A DNA stretch of 64,000 nt from CAVQBP01 sp963782475 (GCA_963782475.1 CAWAJW010000015.1:930001-994000); one strand, 5' to 3'. Shown: positions 1 to 9,496, counted from the stretch's first letter. The notes: generated by a model from the letters alone, not told the origin. Translations and numbers: made by a program.

Positions 1-350
1 GGCATTTTCCATGTGTTAAAATTAATAATATTATCGTAACCGATTATTAATTCAAGCTTGTCATATTTTTTTTTGAACTCCTCAAGAGTTTTAACCGTAT
101 AAGAAATCGATTTTGCTTTTAGTTCAATATCCGAATATTCAAAATAAGGTATACTCTCAATTGCCATCTGCAGCATCTTTAACCTGTGATTGCTCCCGGC
201 TGAAGATTTCCCGGTTTTATGAGGTGAAATATAAGCAGGAATAAAAATAATTTTTTCTAAATCCCTGATTTCTCTTACAGCTTGAGCGGTTATCAAATGT
301 CCGAAATGAATCGGATCGAAAGTCCCGCCTAATAAACCGACTTTCGTCAT
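1..350 (-). CDS. nadD: Nicotinate-nucleotide adenylyltransferase, 3' end outside window
   Basis: This is the N-terminal part of a nucleotidyltransferase that makes deamido-NAD from nicotinate mononucleotide and ATP in cytoplasmic NAD synthesis. Translating the minus strand from the ATG at 350 gives MTKVGLLGGTFDPIHFGHL. That contains the GGTFDPIHxGH nucleotide-binding motif typical of NadD, followed by a conserved HKTGKSSAGSNHR region. The reading frame stays open to the window edge, so the C-terminus is missing. Its ATG overlaps the TGA of the upstream gene (ATGA at 347-350), so it is probably translated in one operon with the DUF2064-like and PrsW-like genes. NadD and the related CoaD share the motif, but the sequence after it fits NadD better. 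Confidence 0.9.
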   Translation of the reverse strand, partial: MTKVGLLGGTFDPIHFGHLITAQAVREIRDLEKIIFIPAYISPHKTGKSSAGSNHRLKMLQMAIESIPYFEYSDIELKAKSISYTVKTLEEFKKKYDKLELIIGYDNIINFNTWKM

Positions 351-1039
351 TTTAGGAGATCCTTGTATTCTATAAACAAATTTGTAAACCTCTCGTGAAT
401 AACCTGGCTGCAGTAAGCGAAACTCTCTTTCTTTGATAATTGATTATATAGACTCTTAAAATCATTGATATTTTTTATCAGCATAAAATTATCCAGTACA
501 TGGACAAAATGTTCATGGTTGACAACCTGGTTCAGGAAAGAATCATAATTTAAGTTCAAAAAATCGATACCTTCAAATACATCTCCGTTGAAAGAATTAA
601 ATCCTAAAAATGAAAGGCTTTTATTATCACTTTTTCCCAGAATAAATGCTTCGTCTTCAATAGAAAGCAGATTGAAAACATTATTTAAATCATTCGAAGT
701 AATACCGATCGAATTTGAAAAAATAATCATATTATTATTAAAATTATGAAAATACTTTTCCGATAAGCTCTTTAATACATTCTGCGAGCCTGTATCAATG
801 AAATCAATATTCATGGTCCCGCCTGAAAAGCCATTTAGAAAATTTTCATCTCTCCTATCAAAACAGAAAATTATATTTGTTGTTTCGGAAAATTTATTTG
901 TCAGCTCTTTATGGTTTAGTAACAATGTTGAATATAAATAAGAAGAATGTTCTTTATCAAACGATTCAAACTCCGGGATAATATCTTTATTAAAAACCGG
1001 GAAAAGCGAAAGAATATAAATTGATGAATTATGTTTCAT
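347..1039 (-). CDS. Degenerate DUF2064 (glycosyltransferase-like) protein
   Basis: This 230-residue protein has no clear enzyme signature. Its middle (about residues 100-170) aligns by eye with DUF2064, also called selenodomain-associated transferase 1, a GT-A-like family. There is a hydrophobic strand (NNMIIFSNSIGITSNDLNNVF) where the family has VxxGSDCPxL, and SLSFLGFNSFNGDVFEGIDF where the family has DGGYYLIG...FxGI. The acidic DxD-like residues of the family are replaced by Asn or Ser, so catalysis is doubtful. It overlaps nadD by ATGA on one side and the PrsW-like gene by ATGA on the other, showing tight translational coupling. The family assignment is an inference from pattern, not a firm match. 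Confidence 0.55.
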   Translation of the reverse strand: MKHNSSIYILSLFPVFNKDIIPEFESFDKEHSSYLYSTLLLNHKELTNKFSETTNIIFCFDRRDENFLNGFSGGTMNIDFIDTGSQNVLKSLSEKYFHNFNNNMIIFSNSIGITSNDLNNVFNLLSIEDEAFILGKSDNKSLSFLGFNSFNGDVFEGIDFLNLNYDSFLNQVVNHEHFVHVLDNFMLIKNINDFKSLYNQLSKKESFAYCSQVIHERFTNLFIEYKDLLK

Positions 1040-1995
1040 ATCTGAACCTGTGAAGTATTGCCTAATAATTCTTTAATGCGATCTCTGTATATCTCAACAT
1101 CTTTCCCGTAAGAAATATTTCTAAAGCCTCCGGAATTTTTCTGCTGCATTTTCCTAAAAGCTAAAGTAGTTGCTGCTTTAATATATGATTTCCTGATACT
1201 TTCATCAACCCAGCCGGATTTATTTCTTTTTGATGAATTTAATATAACCAGGTGTTCCGGAGGAATTAATCCGGCCTCGGATTCCGGGAGCAATTCATTA
1301 TAAATTATTTTCTTTTCTTTTAAAATTGAAATCCAATAAATTCCTATAAAAATCAAAATAGAAAAAAACATAAATAAAAGACCTAGTGCAGCAGTTGACC
1401 GGAAGCTGATGCTGAAATTCCAAAAAAAATGGATAAACATTGCAATAGCTAATCCAACGACCGGGGAAATAATTTTATGGTTAATTCTATTGAACTTGGC
1501 ATAGCCTAGGAACGCGCCCAAAGTTCCTGTTGATACACAATGCATAACTGCGGAAAAAAATGTCCTAATAATTATTAAAGAAAATAATTCCGGCAGATTT
1601 TTTCCGTAAGAAATAAAGTAAAGCAGATTTTCTGTCATGCCGAATCCAAGCCCGATTGCTCCACCGTAAACCAGGCCGTCAGTAACGTTATCAAAATCTT
1701 TGCTGTTTACCAGGATTAATAGAAATAATCCTTTTGTTATTTCCTCAACGAAAGGAGCAATGTAGAAAGTGTCAATCCTATTCAATAATGTTTCATTAAA
1801 AATAAAAAATGAAATGCCTGTGGTAAGAAATACGCTGAACAGCATAGCAATTAAAATTGCTCCTACTGCTCCCCAAAGGTAGCTCCTAAGTACTAGCTTG
1901 AAGGGTTCCCGTTCATATATATCGAACCTCCAAATTAGAAGGAGATACAGAACCATCGGGATTATAGCAGCCAGTATTGATGTAAGGATTAACAT
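1036..1995 (-). CDS. PrsW-type intramembrane metalloprotease (M82 family)
   Basis: This is a 319-residue multi-pass membrane protein with the PrsW hallmarks in order. A YEREP motif follows the first membrane segment. The paired glutamates are in APFVEEITKG (near residue 85), then comes GGAIGLGFGMTENLLYF, and two histidine-bearing segments follow (MHCVSTGTLGAFLGYAK and MFIHFFWNF). In Bacillus, PrsW makes the first cleavage of the anti-sigma factor RsiW, but homologues occur widely with unknown substrates and no anti-sigma gene is visible here. The soluble C-terminal tail of about 90 residues is unassigned. The ATG lies only a few bases downstream of a CTTGAA hexamer repeat, so its leader is unusual. 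Confidence 0.85.
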   Translation of the reverse strand: MLILTSILAAIIPMVLYLLLIWRFDIYEREPFKLVLRSYLWGAVGAILIAMLFSVFLTTGISFFIFNETLLNRIDTFYIAPFVEEITKGLFLLILVNSKDFDNVTDGLVYGGAIGLGFGMTENLLYFISYGKNLPELFSLIIIRTFFSAVMHCVSTGTLGAFLGYAKFNRINHKIISPVVGLAIAMFIHFFWNFSISFRSTAALGLLFMFFSILIFIGIYWISILKEKKIIYNELLPESEAGLIPPEHLVILNSSKRNKSGWVDESIRKSYIKAATTLAFRKMQQKNSGGFRNISYGKDVEIYRDRIKELLGNTSQVQI

Positions 1996-1999
1996 ATAT

Positions 2000-2050
2000 C
2001 TTGAACTTGCTCTTGAACTTGAACTTGAACTTGAACTTGAACTTGAACTT
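2000..2050. repeat. CTTGAA hexamer tandem repeat
   Basis: There are eight and a half copies of CTTGAA; the second unit from the left reads CTTGCT. On the minus strand it is (AAGTTC)n and runs almost into the PrsW-like start codon at 1995. The same array, including the variant unit AAGAGC, recurs near 21.26 kb. Confidence 0.9.
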
Positions 2051-2070
2051 TAGTCACCGTCTCCATATCA

Positions 2071-3321
2071 CTACGATTCTCTAATCCATTCACCGATTTC
2101 CTTTAATGAAGGCCTTTTACCATAAGAGAGTATTCCTATCCTGAATATTTTGCTGGCGAATTTTATTGTAAAATAAATTGAGACGAGCATTATAATAATT
2201 GTTATAGATATAATTGAAAATGGCACCGGAGTAATATTCAGCCTTAGTATCATAGTTGTGGGAAGAGTTAGGGGAATATAAGACAGAATCTTTATTAATA
2301 TTGAATGAGGATTTTCCATTAAAGGCAGTATCATTACAATAGGAAGTAAAAGTATAAAGCTGAGATAAGTTGTAATTTGCTGTGCTTCCTGTTCGGTATT
2401 AACTATTGAACCGATTCCGACAAAAATTGCAGTGAAGAAGACTGAACCCAGAAGGAAATAGATAAACATTGGCAGAATATTTTGAAAAGCTGCAAAAGGT
2501 ATAACTGATGCTCCGAGCAGTGCAACCGCAATTAAAGCCCATATTAATATTTGGAATAAACCGAGCGCTCCAAGCCCAAATATTTTACCTGTCAATAATT
2601 CATCTGACGTACAGCTCGAAATTATAATTTCAATTAATCTGTTTGATTTCTCTTCAACAAGGCTCCTGACAAGCATCTGTCCGGAAAGCATAATCAACAT
2701 AAAAAAAAGCATTATAAAAATAAAAGCCGTAAAGAATGTAGAAAGAAAATCGGTTTTGCTTTCTTTCCCTGACGCTTCAATCTTTACAGGTTTTATTTCC
2801 ACATTTTTTGAAATGTAATTCATTATTTTAGGATTTATTCCTTCTGCTTTTAATTTTTCTCTAATCCTGGTGTCGTTAAAAGCTTCGGAAAATCTCTGGA
2901 TATCTTTAAGATTACCTGCAGATTTGCTCCTGTATTCAACATTAACCGAATCTGTACCTGCATTGTTTATAAGGATGCAACCTTCAATCTTTCCTTCAAT
3001 AACATTCTGGTCGGCATTATTTTTCAAACTATCGAACTTAATATTTTTATTGCCGCCGGCAAAGTTTATTAAAATATATGCAGGCTGATTTTTTTCTATA
3101 GTATATTTTTCAAGATTATCCTTCATTGGATTGAAATAGATTCCCGAGGTATCGATAATTCCGATAACCTTAATCGTTTCCGATTCTTTACCGGATAATA
3201 AGGTCGGTGCTATTGAAAAGAATATTATTATCGCAGGGGTAAGGATTAAAGAAATAATAAATGCCTTTGTTTTAATTTTTTCGATGAATTCCCATCTGGC
3301 GACAGTTAAAATTTTTTTCAT
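2071..3321 (-). CDS. ABC-2 type transporter permease (NatB-like)
   Basis: This is a 416-residue integral membrane subunit of an ABC exporter. It has one N-terminal membrane helix after MKKILTVARWEFIEKIKTKAF, a large extracytoplasmic domain of about 150 residues, and then five or six membrane segments including the EEKSNRLIEIIISSCTSDELLTGKIFG loop. This is the layout of ABC-2/NatB sodium-efflux-type permeases. Its ATG overlaps the TGA of the ATPase gene (ATGA at 3318-3321), so the two form one transporter. The substrate cannot be told from the sequence; NatB, drug or peptide export are all possible. Confidence 0.85.
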   Translation of the reverse strand: MKKILTVARWEFIEKIKTKAFIISLILTPAIIIFFSIAPTLLSGKESETIKVIGIIDTSGIYFNPMKDNLEKYTIEKNQPAYILINFAGGNKNIKFDSLKNNADQNVIEGKIEGCILINNAGTDSVNVEYRSKSAGNLKDIQRFSEAFNDTRIREKLKAEGINPKIMNYISKNVEIKPVKIEASGKESKTDFLSTFFTAFIFIMLFFMLIMLSGQMLVRSLVEEKSNRLIEIIISSCTSDELLTGKIFGLGALGLFQILIWALIAVALLGASVIPFAAFQNILPMFIYFLLGSVFFTAIFVGIGSIVNTEQEAQQITTYLSFILLLPIVMILPLMENPHSILIKILSYIPLTLPTTMILRLNITPVPFSIISITIIIMLVSIYFTIKFASKIFRIGILSYGKRPSLKEIGEWIRES

Positions 3322-4223
3322 AAAAGCTTGCTTCTATTTTCGTTTATGACATCAATAAAAATTTTATTCAGGGTAGGTTCAATAACAGCAAAGCTGCTGA
3401 TATTTATTTTATCGACAAGAGATCTAAGAAGATCATTAGGCGGTGAGCTGTCTTTCAGCTGAACTTCTGCATAATTACTATAGATATCAACCTGCTTTAC
3501 GAAGGGGAGACTTTTTATGAATGACGCATCGCCGCTGTATTCAATTTTAATGTTATTCCCGCTGTAGCTTTTTTTAATCTGGTTTAAATTACCGCTCACA
3601 ACTTCTTTCCCTTTATTAATCAAAAAGATATCAGAGCACAGCTTCTCGGCCGTTTCCATCTGGTGAGTTGATAAAATAATAATTTTCCCGGACCCAGCGA
3701 AAGAAAGAATCGTTTCCTTTATAAGCTGCTGGTTGATGGGATCAAATCCTGTGAACGGTTCATCAAGTATTAATAATTTGGGATTATGGATAACCGAAAT
3801 GATAAACTGAATTTTCTGCTGATTCCCTTTAGATAGTTCCTGGAGCTTTTGATCACGGTATTCTGATGCTTCTAATTTATTTAACCAGTAATCAGCTTCC
3901 TCCAGAGCTTTCTTTTTAGGCATATTCTTTAACTCTGCAAAATAAAGGATTGAGTCAATCACCTTACTTTTTTTATACAAACCCCGTTCTTCGGGCAAGT
4001 AGCCTATTGAATTAAAAAATTCGTTTGTAACTTGTTTCCCCTCGAAAGAAATTTTGCCTGTGGTAGGCTTAATAATATTTAAAACAATTCTTATTGTGGT
4101 TGTTTTACCCGCGCCGTTCGGTCCGAGAAGCCCGAATATTTTTCCTTCTTCAACTTTAAAAGAAATGTTATCAACCGCCCTGACATTTTTGAATTCTTTA
4201 ACCAGGTTTTCAACAATAAGCAT
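3318..4223 (-). CDS. ABC transporter ATP-binding protein (NatA-like)
   Basis: This is the 301-residue nucleotide-binding subunit paired with the downstream ABC-2 permease. Visible motifs are Walker A GPNGAGKTT near residue 35, signature LSKGNQQKIQF near 130, Walker B LLILDEPFTGFD near 150 and a switch histidine in STHQMETAEKLC. The C-terminal 75 residues resemble the DUF4162 domain found after NatA-type ATPases. It is the first gene of the two-gene transporter unit, after a 150-base spacer from kbl. The substrate is not predictable. Confidence 0.9.
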   Translation of the reverse strand: MLIVENLVKEFKNVRAVDNISFKVEEGKIFGLLGPNGAGKTTTIRIVLNIIKPTTGKISFEGKQVTNEFFNSIGYLPEERGLYKKSKVIDSILYFAELKNMPKKKALEEADYWLNKLEASEYRDQKLQELSKGNQQKIQFIISVIHNPKLLILDEPFTGFDPINQQLIKETILSFAGSGKIIILSTHQMETAEKLCSDIFLINKGKEVVSGNLNQIKKSYSGNNIKIEYSGDASFIKSLPFVKQVDIYSNYAEVQLKDSSPPNDLLRSLVDKINISSFAVIEPTLNKIFIDVINENRSKLL

Positions 4224-4375
4224 AAATGAGTTTCACCCTTTTTTTACAGGAAAAAATTAGTTTAAAGTTCTCTGCCAAAAATAAGAAATAATAGTGCTTG
4301 ATAATTATTATTCAAAATAAAGATCCGGCATCCAAAATTATAATAACAAAATAATAAAATTCCAGATTAAGAAAA

Positions 4376-5560
4376 CTAAATACCGAATTCTTCTTTCACC
4401 TCTTTAAATGCATTAATTGCAAAATCAAGGTCTTCTTTTGAATGGGCGGCTGAAATCTGGACTCTTATCCTTGCAGTTCCTTTAGGTACAACAGGGAAGA
4501 AGAAGCCGACAACATATACCCCTTTTTCAAGCATTCTTGAGGCCATCTTCTGTGATAAAGCTGCATCGCCCAGCATAACCGGGACAATCGGGTGAACGCC
4601 TTCTTTTATATTAAGCCCTGCTTCTGTTATCCTTTTTCTAAAATATTTTGTATTATCTTCCAGCATGTCTCTCAGGTGTGTAGACTCTCTAAGTATATCC
4701 AAAACTTTTAACGATGCTGATATTATGCTTGGTGCCACAGTATTTGAAAAAAGATAAGGGCGCGATCTCTGTCTCAGCAGATCTATTATCTCTTTTCTGC
4801 CGCTGGTATAACCACCGCTTGCACCGCCCAGAGCTTTGCCTAAAGTTCCTGTAATAATATCAATCCTCCCGATTACATCCCGGTATTCGTGAGTTCCTTT
4901 TCCATGTTTACCCATAAACCCGACGGCATGCGAATCATCAATCATAACCATTGCATTATATTTTTCAGCCAGGTCGCAAATATCTTTTAATTTTGCAATA
5001 CTGCCGTCCATTGAAAAAACACCGTCAGTAGCTACTAACCTGAAACGTGCGGATTGGGCTTCCTTTAATCTTTCTTCCAGATCACTCATATCCGAATTTT
5101 TATACCTGAAGCGTTTTGCTTTGCATAATCTAATACCATCAATAATGCTTGCATGATTTAGTTCATCACTAATCACTGCATCTTCCTCGGATAAGATTGT
5201 TTCAAATAATCCCCCGTTTGCATCAAAGCATGAAGTATAAAGAATAGTCTCTTCTGTTTCCAAAAAATTAGAAATTTTCTCTTCGAGTTCTTTATGAATT
5301 TCCTGGGTTCCGCAAATGAACCTGACTGAAGATAATCCATAACCCCATTTATCATAACTCTCTTTAGCAGCTTTAATTACTTCAGGGTTGTTGGCCAAAC
5401 CGAGGTAATTGTTGGCGCACATATTTAGAACATTTTTACCGCCTAGAACTTCGATGTTAGCTTTCTGGGGACTAGTAATTATTCTTTCTTTCTTAAAAAG
5501 CCCCTCAGATTCAATCTGGTTTAATATTTCATTCAAATAACTCTTTTCTCTCTTGAACAT
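4376..5560 (-). CDS. kbl: Glycine C-acetyltransferase (2-amino-3-ketobutyrate CoA ligase)
   Basis: This PLP-dependent enzyme cleaves 2-amino-3-oxobutyrate with CoA to glycine and acetyl-CoA, the second step of threonine catabolism. At 394 residues it matches the usual length. The PLP lysine is Lys242 in GTLGKALGGASGGY. The upstream DDSHAVGFMGKHGKGTHEY and N-terminal CANNYLGLANNPE segments are characteristic of Kbl within the alpha-oxoamine synthase family. The partner tdh lies 2.9 kb upstream on the same strand, with a secreted protease gene between them; only nine bases separate kbl from that gene, so the three are probably co-transcribed. BioF is the closest alternative but fits the tdh context less well. 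Confidence 0.95.
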   Translation of the reverse strand: MFKREKSYLNEILNQIESEGLFKKERIITSPQKANIEVLGGKNVLNMCANNYLGLANNPEVIKAAKESYDKWGYGLSSVRFICGTQEIHKELEEKISNFLETEETILYTSCFDANGGLFETILSEEDAVISDELNHASIIDGIRLCKAKRFRYKNSDMSDLEERLKEAQSARFRLVATDGVFSMDGSIAKLKDICDLAEKYNAMVMIDDSHAVGFMGKHGKGTHEYRDVIGRIDIITGTLGKALGGASGGYTSGRKEIIDLLRQRSRPYLFSNTVAPSIISASLKVLDILRESTHLRDMLEDNTKYFRKRITEAGLNIKEGVHPIVPVMLGDAALSQKMASRMLEKGVYVVGFFFPVVPKGTARIRVQISAAHSKEDLDFAINAFKEVKEEFGI

Positions 5561-5569
5561 AGCTACTCC

Positions 5570-8383
5570 TTAAAAATTAAAATAAACAGGGATTTCATAT
5601 TTTATTTTACCCGATATTTCTGATCCAAAATATATTTTCCCGAAAGGCAAAGCATCGCCGGGAATTGTGTAGTAGGGTTTTGAAAAATCGCATTCCAAAG
5701 TTTTCTCAATATCTGGATATAATGTTGTACTAGTATAAATATTATCTTTTACCGGGAAAGAAACAGAATTATCAAATAATGTTTTTTCGTTGACATGAAT
5801 TGTCATGTTGCCCGGTTTGTTTGCGAACGCCGGAATTAACATTAATTTCAGGTTCACCGAATCGGAATTAAATGTATTTTCAATTTCTATTTTACCTTCT
5901 CTGTATGATAAAGCTTCTTTTTCTTTTACATTGCCTTCTTTATCATATATGAGTAAGGAAAAATCAGTAATTTTTTCAAAATCATCTTTGCTCAAAGTAA
6001 CAGTAAATTCTTTTGTGGCTTCATCTCTTGTAAAAGTAAAAGGTATTCCGCATGTATCCTGCCCGTTTAATTCTATAGTCATATCTTTTTCATACCCCAA
6101 AATTTTACCGCTCAAATTATAATTATAGCTATTATTATAAAGGTTAATAATTTTTATTTTATTATAAGCTGAATCAAGAATTTCATTATCCAGCCTTTTT
6201 ATACCTGAAAATTCGACTGATAAATTATAATTCGAAATTTCACCGCTCCGATAAGAACCCTCAATATCAAGTTCATAAACACCGGGAGTAATATTATAAA
6301 AATTCTTCTCAATAGTCTCATCGTCATTCCTGGAACTGAGAGATGGAGATAAATACATCTCGGCGCCATCCGGTTTAAATAGCCAGAAAGAAGTATTCGT
6401 AAATTTTCCTTTTATGCTGGATAATGAAACATTCATTGCGGAGCCCCCTGCAGGTACTTCAATAAAATACCTTTCTATACGTCCCGGTTCTATTTGCTTG
6501 TCCTGCCACGTCTGGGTATGATCATTCGATCGGCTAAACTGGTACGGTATAACAACAGCAGCCCACATTTCAAATTCGGGCAAATGAGTTCTATCATCTC
6601 TGGTTCCCGTAATCTTGCCGACATATAATCCCGGTTCTTTAAGTTTATCTTTGTCAAGCTTAACCGATATTGAAGCCGACTGGTCATTTCTTAAGTGAAC
6701 TTTTTCCTGGATCGGGATCAGCCAGTCGCTGCTGCTCTTAATATTGTATATCCTGAAAAACTTATCTTCTTTTTGAACATTGTCTCTTTTAACAATATAA
6801 TTATAAATTTCACTGCCGGTTAAATAAGAACCGTTTCTTATATAAAGATTCGGTGCTTTTCCGTCAGGCATATTTGGAGCGAAAGATGTAATAGTATAAG
6901 ATTCAAAATTCTTAACCTCCCCTATGTCTATATACTTTTTCAGAAGAGCATAGGCATTATTTACATTTATATAACCTGCACCTTCATCCAGCAGCGTATA
7001 GCCATCCATTTTAACCGCACTATTGCGAACTGCCTTATATAAAAGAAATGAAGGGATTTTAATTTTAGGATATTCTTTTACCATTCCGCTTAATATGAGA
7101 GAGAGAACCCCTGCAGTATAAGGAGATGCCATACTGGTTCCCGCCATTCTGTCTCCTGCCGCCCAATTAGGAACAGTTGAAGCGCTTGCTCCTGGCGAAC
7201 AGATATCAGGTTTTCTAACTTCGCCGCCGCGTGAACTAAAAAAGAATATAATATCTTTTTTTAATTCTGCTCCGTATAAATCCCTCGCGACTTCTTTAGG
7301 TAAAACTGCTCCTGAACTCAATACTTTGGCAGCAGCGGCAGGGAGGCCTGCAGTTGAGATTCCCGGCCCGTCATTACCGTTTGAAATGCATACATATAGG
7401 TAAGGGTTATTCAATAATAAAGTATCGAGAAATAATTCGATATCGGCTCTCCCTTCTATTTCTGATCCGATTCCAAAGCTCATATTTATTATGCACGGTT
7501 CACTTTTTTCTTTTGATATCTTATCTGCATACAAAAAAGCATTTTTCATACTCTCTGAAACAGTTGCTCCGCCGGAATATTTATTATTCCCGATTTTTAA
7601 ACTGATTATATTGGCTCCGGGTGCAACTCCTTCCAGGTAAGACCCTCCGATCCGATATCCCGATGCGATCCCTGCAACATTAGTTCCATGTGCCCCGTCA
7701 TCAAAATGAAGTGAAATTTTCTTTTGTTCCGGGAAGATATTTATTGCAAATGTTAACTGGGGGAGCTTCTTTTCATTTGGAATTTGAAAAGTATCAAATT
7801 TTTCTTTATAGTTTTCAATAGGTTTTTCATCCGATAAATCCCCGTTGTCGTTAGTATCAAAATATGCAACCCAGTGAGTTTTACCTGAATCCTTCACTTG
7901 AAATGCAACCGCAACATATTTATCGGTATCTATCCCATTTCCATTTAAATCTTCTGCATCAGAGCTGGAATTTTTTAGGCAAGCTTCTTTTAATGCTCCG
8001 ATATAATATTTATCATCATATGCTTTATAATTGAGTTTACCAGCTCCTGCCACTTTTAAATTCTTATCTTCATTTAAGAAATATTCTTTCCCGTCTTCAT
8101 CATCAATTTTACAGTCATACAAACTAATATCACCTTCTCCCGTAAAATCCTCTGCATCAATAACTTTTGTTTTACCGGTTGAAGTTTTTTGCAAACCTTC
8201 AATTCCCATATCAACACCTGTATCAAGTATTAGAATAATAGTACCCCTGCCGTCATATTCGGGATGCATTTTATGAAATTCAGCAACTCCCGTATTACTT
8301 AAAGAAAGAAAAGTCTGGATTGAATCTTGAGCAAATATTGTTGTTAAAGAAATCAGAAAAATTACAATAGATTTTATTTTCAT
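5570..8383 (-). CDS. Secreted S8 (subtilisin) peptidase resembling tripeptidyl peptidase II
   Basis: This is a 937-residue exported serine peptidase. A signal peptide (MKIKSIVIFLISLTTIFAQ) precedes the S8 domain. The catalytic residues are Asp54 in ILDTGVD, His232 in GAHGTNVAG, oxyanion Asn335 in SNGNDGPG and Ser417 in GTSMASP. The roughly 175-residue insertion between Asp and His, with VAYFDTNDNGDLSDE, and the later GRIERYFIEVPAG segment match eukaryotic tripeptidyl peptidase II by eye. The C-terminal half is beta-rich, and no T9SS sorting tail is evident. I start it at the ATG at 8383 rather than the TTG four codons upstream because the signal peptide begins there. It lies between tdh and kbl and may supply threonine-containing peptides outside the cytoplasm; that role is inference. 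Confidence 0.85.
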   Translation of the reverse strand: MKIKSIVIFLISLTTIFAQDSIQTFLSLSNTGVAEFHKMHPEYDGRGTIILILDTGVDMGIEGLQKTSTGKTKVIDAEDFTGEGDISLYDCKIDDEDGKEYFLNEDKNLKVAGAGKLNYKAYDDKYYIGALKEACLKNSSSDAEDLNGNGIDTDKYVAVAFQVKDSGKTHWVAYFDTNDNGDLSDEKPIENYKEKFDTFQIPNEKKLPQLTFAINIFPEQKKISLHFDDGAHGTNVAGIASGYRIGGSYLEGVAPGANIISLKIGNNKYSGGATVSESMKNAFLYADKISKEKSEPCIINMSFGIGSEIEGRADIELFLDTLLLNNPYLYVCISNGNDGPGISTAGLPAAAAKVLSSGAVLPKEVARDLYGAELKKDIIFFFSSRGGEVRKPDICSPGASASTVPNWAAGDRMAGTSMASPYTAGVLSLILSGMVKEYPKIKIPSFLLYKAVRNSAVKMDGYTLLDEGAGYINVNNAYALLKKYIDIGEVKNFESYTITSFAPNMPDGKAPNLYIRNGSYLTGSEIYNYIVKRDNVQKEDKFFRIYNIKSSSDWLIPIQEKVHLRNDQSASISVKLDKDKLKEPGLYVGKITGTRDDRTHLPEFEMWAAVVIPYQFSRSNDHTQTWQDKQIEPGRIERYFIEVPAGGSAMNVSLSSIKGKFTNTSFWLFKPDGAEMYLSPSLSSRNDDETIEKNFYNITPGVYELDIEGSYRSGEISNYNLSVEFSGIKRLDNEILDSAYNKIKIINLYNNSYNYNLSGKILGYEKDMTIELNGQDTCGIPFTFTRDEATKEFTVTLSKDDFEKITDFSLLIYDKEGNVKEKEALSYREGKIEIENTFNSDSVNLKLMLIPAFANKPGNMTIHVNEKTLFDNSVSFPVKDNIYTSTTLYPDIEKTLECDFSKPYYTIPGDALPFGKIYFGSEISGKIKYEIPVYFNF

Positions 8384-8461
8384 TTTAAACCCCAAAAATA
8401 ACCTTAATTTATTAATTAGACCGAAAATTATTTAAATCAGTTAAAGAATTATAACATGGTG

Positions 8462-9496
8462 TTAAAGCCAATTCAGAATAATTTTCCCTGAATTGCCCGA
8501 TTTCATTAATTCAAATCCTTCTACATAATTTTCATAAGAAAAATGGTTTGTAATAACGGGGGAAATATCCAGCCCTGTTTGCAGCATTACAGTCATCTTA
8601 TACCAGGTTTCGAACATTTCTCTTCCATAGATACCTTTAATAGTTAAACCGTTAAATACAACCGTTTCCCAATTTATTGCGGCATCCGAAGGAAGGATCC
8701 CGAGCAGTGCAATTTTCCCGCCGTGGCACATATTCGATATCATAGATTGAAGAGCATTTATATTTCCCGACATTTCAAGTCCTACATCAAAACCCTCTGC
8801 CATTCCAAGTTCATCCATTACGGCATTCAAATTTTCTTTCCTTATATCAACGGCTCTGGTAACGCCGATTTTTTTTGCAAGCTCCAGGCGGTATTCATTC
8901 AGATCGGTGATTACAACATATCTTGCACCTGCATGTTTTGCGATAGCTGCTGCCATTATTCCTATTGGTCCTGCACCGGTCACCAGAACATCTTCGCCTA
9001 AAACATCGAAAGAAAGAGCAGTGTGAGTTGCGTTGCCGAACGGATCAAAAATCGAAAAGAGCTCTACAGGAATTGATGGATCGCAATGCCACACATTTGA
9101 AACCGGTATGGATAAGTATTCTGCAAAGCAGCCGGGACGATTAACACCTACTCCTTGTGCCTTTCTGCATAGATGCCTTCTGCCTGCCCTGCAGTTCCGG
9201 CAGCGGCCGCATACAATGTGGCCTTCTCCGCTGACCAATTCTCCGATTATTACATCATGTACATTGCTGCCGATTGCTTCTACTGTTCCAACATATTCAT
9301 GACCGGTCACCATAGGAACCGGTATGGTTTTTTTTGCCCAATCATCCCAATTATAGATATGGATATCTGTTCCGCAAATCGAAGTCTTATTTATTTTTAT
9401 CAAAACATCATTTATTCCAATTTCAGGAACCGGAACTTCATCAAGCCATAACCCGGGTTTTGAGTATTTCTTTACAAGCGCTTTCATTGTCTTCAT
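8462..9496 (-). CDS. tdh: L-threonine 3-dehydrogenase
   Basis: This zinc-dependent alcohol dehydrogenase oxidises threonine with NAD to 2-amino-3-oxobutyrate. It is 344 residues long and nearly collinear with E. coli Tdh. The catalytic zinc Cys41 is in SICGTDIHIYNWD, the structural zinc cysteines are in HIVCGRCRNCRAGRRHLC, the Rossmann glycine motif is VTGAGPIGIMAAAIAKHAGA, and GIYGREMFETWYKM is diagnostic. An in-frame TTG 15 bases upstream would extend it, but the ATG at 9496 has AGGA about seven bases before it, so I use that start. It is the first gene of the tdh-peptidase-kbl set. Confidence 0.95.
   Translation of the reverse strand: MKTMKALVKKYSKPGLWLDEVPVPEIGINDVLIKINKTSICGTDIHIYNWDDWAKKTIPVPMVTGHEYVGTVEAIGSNVHDVIIGELVSGEGHIVCGRCRNCRAGRRHLCRKAQGVGVNRPGCFAEYLSIPVSNVWHCDPSIPVELFSIFDPFGNATHTALSFDVLGEDVLVTGAGPIGIMAAAIAKHAGARYVVITDLNEYRLELAKKIGVTRAVDIRKENLNAVMDELGMAEGFDVGLEMSGNINALQSMISNMCHGGKIALLGILPSDAAINWETVVFNGLTIKGIYGREMFETWYKMTVMLQTGLDISPVITNHFSYENYVEGFELMKSGNSGKIILNWL

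Noticed and set aside
7354..7605. Opposite-strand open frames inside the S8 protease and other long genes
   Set aside because: They are antisense shadows of well-supported coding regions without motifs or ribosome-binding sites.
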